Source of the DNA: Qipengyuania atrilutea
Lineage (GTDB): Bacteria > Pseudomonadota > Alphaproteobacteria > Sphingomonadales > Sphingomonadaceae
Length of the DNA stretch: 64,000 nucleotides
Assembly: GCF_013370205.1 (NCBI RefSeq)
Contig: NZ_JABWGV010000003.1
Coordinates: 62,001 to 126,000 of the forward strand
Reading direction: 5' to 3'
Shown: one piece after another, positions 59,704 to 64,000 of the stretch
Position numbering within the stretch: position 1 is the first letter of the stretch
Layout of the letters: each line of letters starts with the position of its first letter
Translations under genes and position numbers: made by a program
The notes under the pieces: generated by a model
What the model saw: the letters and a program-made list of their open reading frames with translations, nothing else
What the model was told of the DNA's origin: nothing
The model's database searches: none

Positions 59704-59854
59704 ATGGTGACCATATCACCTTCTCCCGGCGACGGAAGCGTCTTCGGAAACGCGCAAGTCGAGCCATCTCGGAACATCCGAGTCGTTCATACGCTATTTC
59801 AGGCAGGCGGCGTCTTGTGCGCCGCCCGGGGTATTAGACAACAGGGGAATAAGC

Positions 59855-61096
59855 ATGGGCTTCGGTAATTACCGGTTCGACCAGCAATTAGCGGTCAGCA
59901 TCTTGGAGAAGGTGGTGCTCGCCATCGTCATCCTGGTCGTCACATGGGCATTGGCCAAAGCGGCGAAGTGGGCCTTCGCCAAGCTGGTCGACAATGTCTC
60001 GTTCTTTCAGCGCAATGCCGCAAACGGTACCAGTCTCGGTGAATCGCTCGGGAAGATCGTCAGCCTGCTCATCTGGCTGATCGGCTTGCTTGCCGTATTG
60101 CAGGTATTCGACCTCGGCGGGGCGATGAGCCCGGTCCAAACCCTGCTCAACGACATTGCGGGCTTTATTCCGAACCTGATCGGCGCCGGGCTGATCTTCT
60201 TCATCGGCATGATGATCGCGAAGATCGTGCGCGACCTAACCGTCACCGCCTTGCAGACCGTCGATTTCGACAAGTGGATTAACCGGGGCGGGGGCGAAAC
60301 CCTGACCGGGAACTCGCGCCTGTCGTCCACGATCGGTACGATCGTCTATGCCGTGATCGTCATCTTCGTATCGATCCTGGCGCTCGATGCACTGGAACTG
60401 GAAACGATTTCCGAGCCCGCCAGCAACATGCTCGCGATGATCCTCAACGCCATTCCGCGGATCATCGGCGCAGCGCTGCTGCTCGGCATCGGTTATCTCG
60501 TCAGCCGATTCGTCGTGCAATTGCTGAAGGAAATCCTGCCGGGCCTCGGTGTCGACCGCGCGATCGGTTCGACTGACCTCCTGCCAGGCAGCACGACTAT
60601 TTCGAGTATCGTCGCGCGCGTCGCGCAGATCGCGATCATCCTGTTCTTCGCCGTTGCGGCGACCCGCCTGCTCGGCTTCCCCGAGCTTACGGCGATCCTC
60701 AACGAGGTGCTGGAACTGGGCGGTCAGGTGATCTTCGGCGCAGTCGTCATCCTCGTCGGCTTCCTCATCGCCCGCATGATCGCATCCATGATCGGCGGCA
60801 GCGAGGAATCGGGGCTGGCCGCTTCGATCATCAAGTGGGCGACCATCTTGCTGTTCACCTTCATGGGCCTGCAGTTCATGGGCGTGGGCGAGGAAATCGT
60901 CCTGACGGCATTCAGCGCCCTGGTCATCGGCGGTGCAGTTGCCGGAGCGCTGGCCTTCGGGCTCGGCGGCCGCGAATGGGCCGGACGCAAGCTGGAAGAA
61001 CTCGACGAGCATGCTCGTTCGCGCAAGCTCGGCTCTTCAGCCAGCCCGAAACCAGCGGAGCGCGAAAACGACAAGCCGCTTCCTCCCGGTGCTTAA
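59855..61096 (+). CDS. Mechanosensitive channel family membrane protein (CmpX-like)
   Basis: Integral membrane protein of 413 residues with repeated pairs of helices. The repeat VLAIVILVVTWALAKAAKWAF, LIGAGLIFFIGMMIAKIV and FGAVVILVGFLIARMIAS matches the conserved TM-helix repeats of CmpX/YnaI-related MscS-superfamily proteins. The pore-type FGLGGREWAGRKLEEL ends the membrane part near residue 385; a hydrophilic tail follows. It probably takes part in the response to osmotic or envelope stress. A strong terminator lies directly downstream. The ATG is at 59855. Confidence 0.85.
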   Translation: MGFGNYRFDQQLAVSILEKVVLAIVILVVTWALAKAAKWAFAKLVDNVSFFQRNAANGTSLGESLGKIVSLLIWLIGLLAVLQVFDLGGAMSPVQTLLNDIAGFIPNLIGAGLIFFIGMMIAKIVRDLTVTALQTVDFDKWINRGGGETLTGNSRLSSTIGTIVYAVIVIFVSILALDALELETISEPASNMLAMILNAIPRIIGAALLLGIGYLVSRFVVQLLKEILPGLGVDRAIGSTDLLPGSTTISSIVARVAQIAIILFFAVAATRLLGFPELTAILNEVLELGGQVIFGAVVILVGFLIARMIASMIGGSEESGLAASIIKWATILLFTFMGLQFMGVGEEIVLTAFSALVIGGAVAGALAFGLGGREWAGRKLEELDEHARSRKLGSSASPKPAERENDKPLPPGA

Positions 61097-61120
61097 GCAC
61101 GGGTAGGACGACGTGAGTAG

Positions 61121-61157
61121 AAAGGGCGCGGGAGCTTCGGCTTTCGCGCCCTTTTCT
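61121..61157 (+). terminator. Rho-independent terminator with TTCG loop
   Basis: AAAGGGCGCG (61121-61130) pairs with CGCGCCCTTT (61145-61154), with an inner GAGC-TTCG-GCTT hairpin, followed by TTTTCTT. It ends the channel-protein transcript; the complementary A run could also serve the convergent CorA/ZntB gene. Confidence 0.88.
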
Positions 61158-61179
61158 TAACCTTGGCGAATGTGCGGGC

Positions 61180-62187
61180 TCAGAGCCATTTGAGCTTCTT
61201 GAAGACGATCATCAGCACGATGAGAATGGAGGTGCACAGAATTGCGACTACCCAGAACGCGTCCGGATCGTCCACGCCCGGCATCCCGCCGACATTGATT
61301 CCGAGCAACCCGGTCAGGAACGACAGCGGCAGGAAAATGCCGGCGACGATGGTCAGCATGTACGTCGCATGCTCGCTCGACGCGAGGCTGCGCGCACGAA
61401 GGTCGTCTTGGATGACGAGCGCGCTCTCCTTGCTGATGTCGATATCGTCGAGGTAGCGGCGCAGCCGGTCGATGGTTTCGGCGATCTCCCGCCGGTCATG
61501 CTCTTCGAACCATGGGGGCGCATCGCGGCTGATCCGCTCCAGCGCTTCGTGCTGCGGCGACATGTGCCGCTGAAGGCCGAGGCAGTTGCGGCGGATGGCC
61601 GCGATCCGAGAGAGCATGCTTTCGGGATCGTCGTCGGGATCCTCGTCTTCGAGCTGGTCGATGACCTCGTTCATGTCGACGATCGACTGGTTCATGCGCG
61701 CGACCATGAATTCGGCGAGCAGCGTAATCGTCGCGCCGGCGTCGGGCGGCCCGTGACCGCGGTCGATCAAGGAGAGGACATCGCGGGGCGTCTGCAGCGG
61801 CAGGCGGCGCAGCGTGATAAGCCGCCGCCCGTCGCACCACAGCTGCATCGAGATCATGTCCTCGGGCTCCGCGCCGGGATTGAAGTTGATGCCGCGCAGG
61901 GTCGCGACCAGCGTGCGTCCCTCGCGAAAAGCGCGCGGGCGCGTTGAATCGGAGACCAGCAGTTCCGCGGTGGGTTCGGGCACGTCCAGAGTGCTTTCGA
62001 GCCATTCCTGCACGCCGGGCTGGTTACGGCAGAGGTGCACCCAAAGGACCTCGCCCGGCTCCGAAGGTTTCCATTCCCTTGCCTCGGCCCAATCGACCAC
62101 GCGTCCGCCGCCCTTGCCGTCGAGCACGCGCCCGAACAGCAGCGGACCGTCGCTCGCTTCGCTCTTGTGTTCCGTAGGCTTAAGCAT
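61180..62187 (-). CDS. zntB: CorA/ZntB family divalent-cation transporter
   Basis: Inner-membrane protein of 335 residues. A long cytoplasmic N-terminal domain (1-270) is followed by two C-terminal helices, and the selectivity motif GIN lies between them in [20 protein letters not shown]. The G-I-N followed by G-G-M-P is closer to ZntB (zinc) than to CorA's GMN. Start at [10 protein letters not shown] (62187) is chosen, since the longer open frame overlaps the ispG upstream region and is not family-like. Divergent from ispG. Confidence 0.9.
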   Translation of the reverse strand: MLKPTEHKSEASDGPLLFGRVLDGKGGGRVVDWAEAREWKPSEPGEVLWVHLCRNQPGVQEWLESTLDVPEPTAELLVSDSTRPRAFREGRTLVATLRGINFNPGAEPEDMISMQLWCDGRRLITLRRLPLQTPRDVLSLIDRGHGPPDAGATITLLAEFMVARMNQSIVDMNEVIDQLEDEDPDDDPESMLSRIAAIRRNCLGLQRHMSPQHEALERISRDAPPWFEEHDRREIAETIDRLRRYLDDIDISKESALVIQDDLRARSLASSEHATYMLTIVAGIFLPLSFLTGLLGINVGGMPGVDDPDAFWVVAILCTSILIVLMIVFKKLKWL

Positions 62188-62300
62188 CGCGCGGCACATT
62201 CTCCAACGTACCGCCGTTGGCAAGAGGCTATCGCCCGGCGCTGTCCGCTCCTGCTGCTGTCCATTGCTCCTTCAGGGTCCAGCCCCTATGCTTGTTACCT

Positions 62301-63440
62301 ATGAATGAGATACGCCCCTGGCGCACGATCGAGCGCCGCCAATCCCGTCAGATCATGCTCGGCAGTGTCCCGGTCGGCGGGGATGCGCCCATCACGGTCC
62401 AGACGATGACCAATACGGCAACGGAGGATATCGGCGCGACCATCGACCAGATCCGCCGGTGCGAGGATGCGGGCGCCGACATCATCCGCGTCTCTTGCCC
62501 GACGGAAGAATCGACGCGCGACTTCGACCAGATCACGTCTGCCGCGAACGTGCCGATCGTCGCGGACATTCACTTTCACTACAAACGCGCGCTGGAAGCG
62601 GCGGACAAGGGCGCGGCCTGCCTGCGGATCAATCCGGGCAATATCGGCAGCAGCGAGCGCGTGGCTGAAGTCGTCCGCGCAGCGAAGGCCAACGGCTGCG
62701 CGATCCGCATCGGCGTGAATGCGGGCAGCCTCGAGAAGCATCTGCTCGAAAAATACGGTGAGCCGTGCCCCGAAGCGCTGGTCGAAAGCGCGCTCGACCA
62801 TATCAAGCTGTTGCAGGACCACGACTTTCACGAGTTCAAGGTTGCGGTAAAGGCAAGCGACGTATTCCTCGCCGTCGCCGCTTATCACGGGCTTGCCGAA
62901 ACGGTCGATTGCCCGCTCCACCTTGGTATTACCGAGGCTGGCGGATTGATCGGCGGGACGGTGAAGTCCTCGATCGGTCTGGGCTCTCTCCTGTGGGCCG
63001 GCATCGGTGACACGATCCGCGTCTCGCTTTCCGCCGAGCCGGAAGAGGAAGTGCGCGTCGGGTTCGAGATACTGAAGGCGCTCGGCCTCAGAACGCGCGG
63101 CGTAAGGGTCGTGTCATGCCCCTCCTGCGCGCGGCAGGGGTTCGACGTCATCCGGACGGTCCAGGCGCTCGAGGAACGTCTGCAGCACATCAAGACGCCG
63201 CTTTCGCTGTCGGTTCTCGGCTGCGTGGTAAACGGACCCGGCGAGGCGCGCGAGACTGATATCGGCCTGACCGGCGGCGGCAACGGCAAGCACATGGTCT
63301 ATCTGTCGGGCATGAAGGACCACCATATCGATGATGGTGCCATGCTCGATCACATCGTCAAACTGGTCGAGGATAAGGCTGCGCAGATCGAAGCCGACAT
63401 GACTGATGCGGGCGATGCCGAAGCGGTAGCCGCAGAATAG
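62301..63440 (+). CDS. ispG: 4-hydroxy-3-methylbut-2-en-1-yl diphosphate synthase IspG
   Basis: Iron-sulfur enzyme of the MEP isoprenoid pathway, making HMBPP from MEcPP. The 379-residue protein has [19 protein letters not shown] near the start, [20 protein letters not shown], and the [4Fe-4S] cysteines in [12 protein letters not shown] and [11 protein letters not shown]. Length and architecture are the short bacterial type. ATG at 62301 gives the expected N-terminus [10 protein letters not shown]; the upstream open frame runs into the ZntB promoter. Confidence 0.95.
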   Translation: MNEIRPWRTIERRQSRQIMLGSVPVGGDAPITVQTMTNTATEDIGATIDQIRRCEDAGADIIRVSCPTEESTRDFDQITSAANVPIVADIHFHYKRALEAADKGAACLRINPGNIGSSERVAEVVRAAKANGCAIRIGVNAGSLEKHLLEKYGEPCPEALVESALDHIKLLQDHDFHEFKVAVKASDVFLAVAAYHGLAETVDCPLHLGITEAGGLIGGTVKSSIGLGSLLWAGIGDTIRVSLSAEPEEEVRVGFEILKALGLRTRGVRVVSCPSCARQGFDVIRTVQALEERLQHIKTPLSLSVLGCVVNGPGEARETDIGLTGGGNGKHMVYLSGMKDHHIDDGAMLDHIVKLVEDKAAQIEADMTDAGDAEAVAAE

Positions 63441-63464
63441 CGTGAACGCCGCGGAGCAGTTCTC

Positions 63465-64000
63465 TTGATCGACGCCGAACACCTCGCCCGGCTGCCGGCG
63501 CGCGACGAGAACGGCCTGCTTCACGCGTTCATCGAATGTCCGAAGGGCAACACGCACAAGATCGACCTCGACAAGAAGCTCGGCATATTTCGCTGGGCGA
63601 TCGAGCTTCCGAAGGGGCTGAGCTTTCCGGCCAATTTTGGCTTCATTCCCGCGACGCTGGCGGACGATGGCGACGCGCTCGACGTGATGGTCCTGACCGG
63701 CGGGCCGCTTCCCTCGGGGACGGTGGTCGGGGTCCGACCCGTCGCGATCCTGCGGATGCAGCAGGAGGAGGGCGGCGAAATGGTTCGCAACGACCGGCTC
63801 GTCGGCGTGCCGCCGCTCAGCCAGACCTTCGGTGAGATCGAGCGGCTCGGCGAGTTGCACGAAACGATGATGTGGGAACTCGGCGTGTTTTTCCGCACCT
63901 ATAACGAGTTGATCGGCCGCAAGGTCGAGATCCTCGAGCCGGGTGATGAAACCGAAGCGGCAGAACTCGCGGAGCGGGCGATCGCGGCCAAAGTAGAGGC
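63465..64000 (+). CDS. Inorganic pyrophosphatase-like protein, 3'-truncated by window edge
   Basis: The frame from TTG at 63465 (ribosome-like CGGAGCAG at 63451) reads IDAEHLARLPARDENGLLHA, then IECPKGNTHKIDLDKKLGIF, FPANFGFIPATLADDGDALDV and MVLTGGPLPSGTVVGVRPV, the soluble family I pyrophosphatase pattern with D-D-G-D-A-L-D metal ligands. At least 178 codons are present and the frame is open at the window end. It lacks an ATG, so it is easily missed by simple gene finding. It follows ispG by 24 bases. It would hydrolyse pyrophosphate in the cytoplasm. Confidence 0.88.
   Translation, partial: MIDAEHLARLPARDENGLLHAFIECPKGNTHKIDLDKKLGIFRWAIELPKGLSFPANFGFIPATLADDGDALDVMVLTGGPLPSGTVVGVRPVAILRMQQEEGGEMVRNDRLVGVPPLSQTFGEIERLGELHETMMWELGVFFRTYNELIGRKVEILEPGDETEAAELAERAIAAKVE

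Noticed and set aside
60236-61012. 258-codon minus-strand frame opposite the mechanosensitive channel gene
   Set aside because: Product is a low-complexity Asp/Gln/Glu/Arg pattern; the plus strand encodes clear membrane repeats.

Overview
The window reads as chromosomal DNA of a GC-rich alphaproteobacterium, most likely a marine Sphingomonadales member (Erythrobacter-like). Supporting signs are the large sugar-type TonB-dependent receptor beside a SapC/cupin/tryptophan-halogenase-like operon, oxidative (non-phosphorylating) pentose catabolism genes, a tRNA-Gln(CTG) of alphaproteobacterial type, and osmolyte genes (BCCT transporter, sucrose-phosphate synthase). This is inference from gene content; no 16S gene is present.

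Layout. 1-9.7 kb: 3' part of a BCCT osmolyte transporter, a CsaA-like protein, an MFS transporter, a Crp/Fnr regulator, then a glycosyltransferase block built around a bifunctional sucrose-phosphate synthase/phosphatase, with a GT4, a GT2, a GT28-like enzyme and a sulfotransferase-like protein. 9.7-24 kb: an arabinose/arabinan utilisation locus with a FucP-type permease, IlvD/Edd sugar-acid dehydratase, secreted CE1-type esterase, FadR-type GntR regulator, GH43 lipoprotein, AraD1-type enzyme, Gfo/Idh/MocA aldose dehydrogenase, GH51 arabinofuranosidase, aldose epimerase and a TonB-dependent receptor. A motif TTGTCNGACTA (one site has A for the C) recurs in its three divergent promoters and again at 28.8 kb, and is probably the operator of the GntR protein. 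24-32.2 kb: SapC, cupin-8 and halogenase-like genes, a globin-coupled chemotaxis transducer lacking the expected heme histidine, a DUF4212/sodium:solute symporter pair and a serine hydrolase lipoprotein.

32.2-54.7 kb is a composite accessory island lying downstream of the 3' end of tRNA-Gln. It carries a CoiA-like protein, an orphan Phd-like antitoxin, a large serine recombinase translationally coupled to two ParB-like proteins with no ParA, a Ner-like regulator, a Tn7-type tnsA-tnsB-tnsC-tniQ operon whose TniQ seems to end in an AbrB-like domain, a SEC-C protein, a type I restriction-modification operon with an FRG-domain gene between hsdR and hsdM, and two unknown genes. An 18-bp direct repeat (32229 and 54153) brackets most of it.

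54.8-64 kb returns to core genes: tRNA-Gln, Ppx/GppA, RlmE, a membrane-anchored cytochrome c, PheA, a plant-type asparaginase, a mechanosensitive channel-like protein, a CorA/ZntB transporter, IspG and the 5' part of an inorganic pyrophosphatase.

The best candidates for something undescribed are the TniQ-AbrB fusion in the Tn7-like operon, the serine recombinase/double-ParB unit with its structured downstream region, and the FRG and SEC-C genes embedded in the restriction operon. All calls come from reading translations and DNA by eye; no database search was run.
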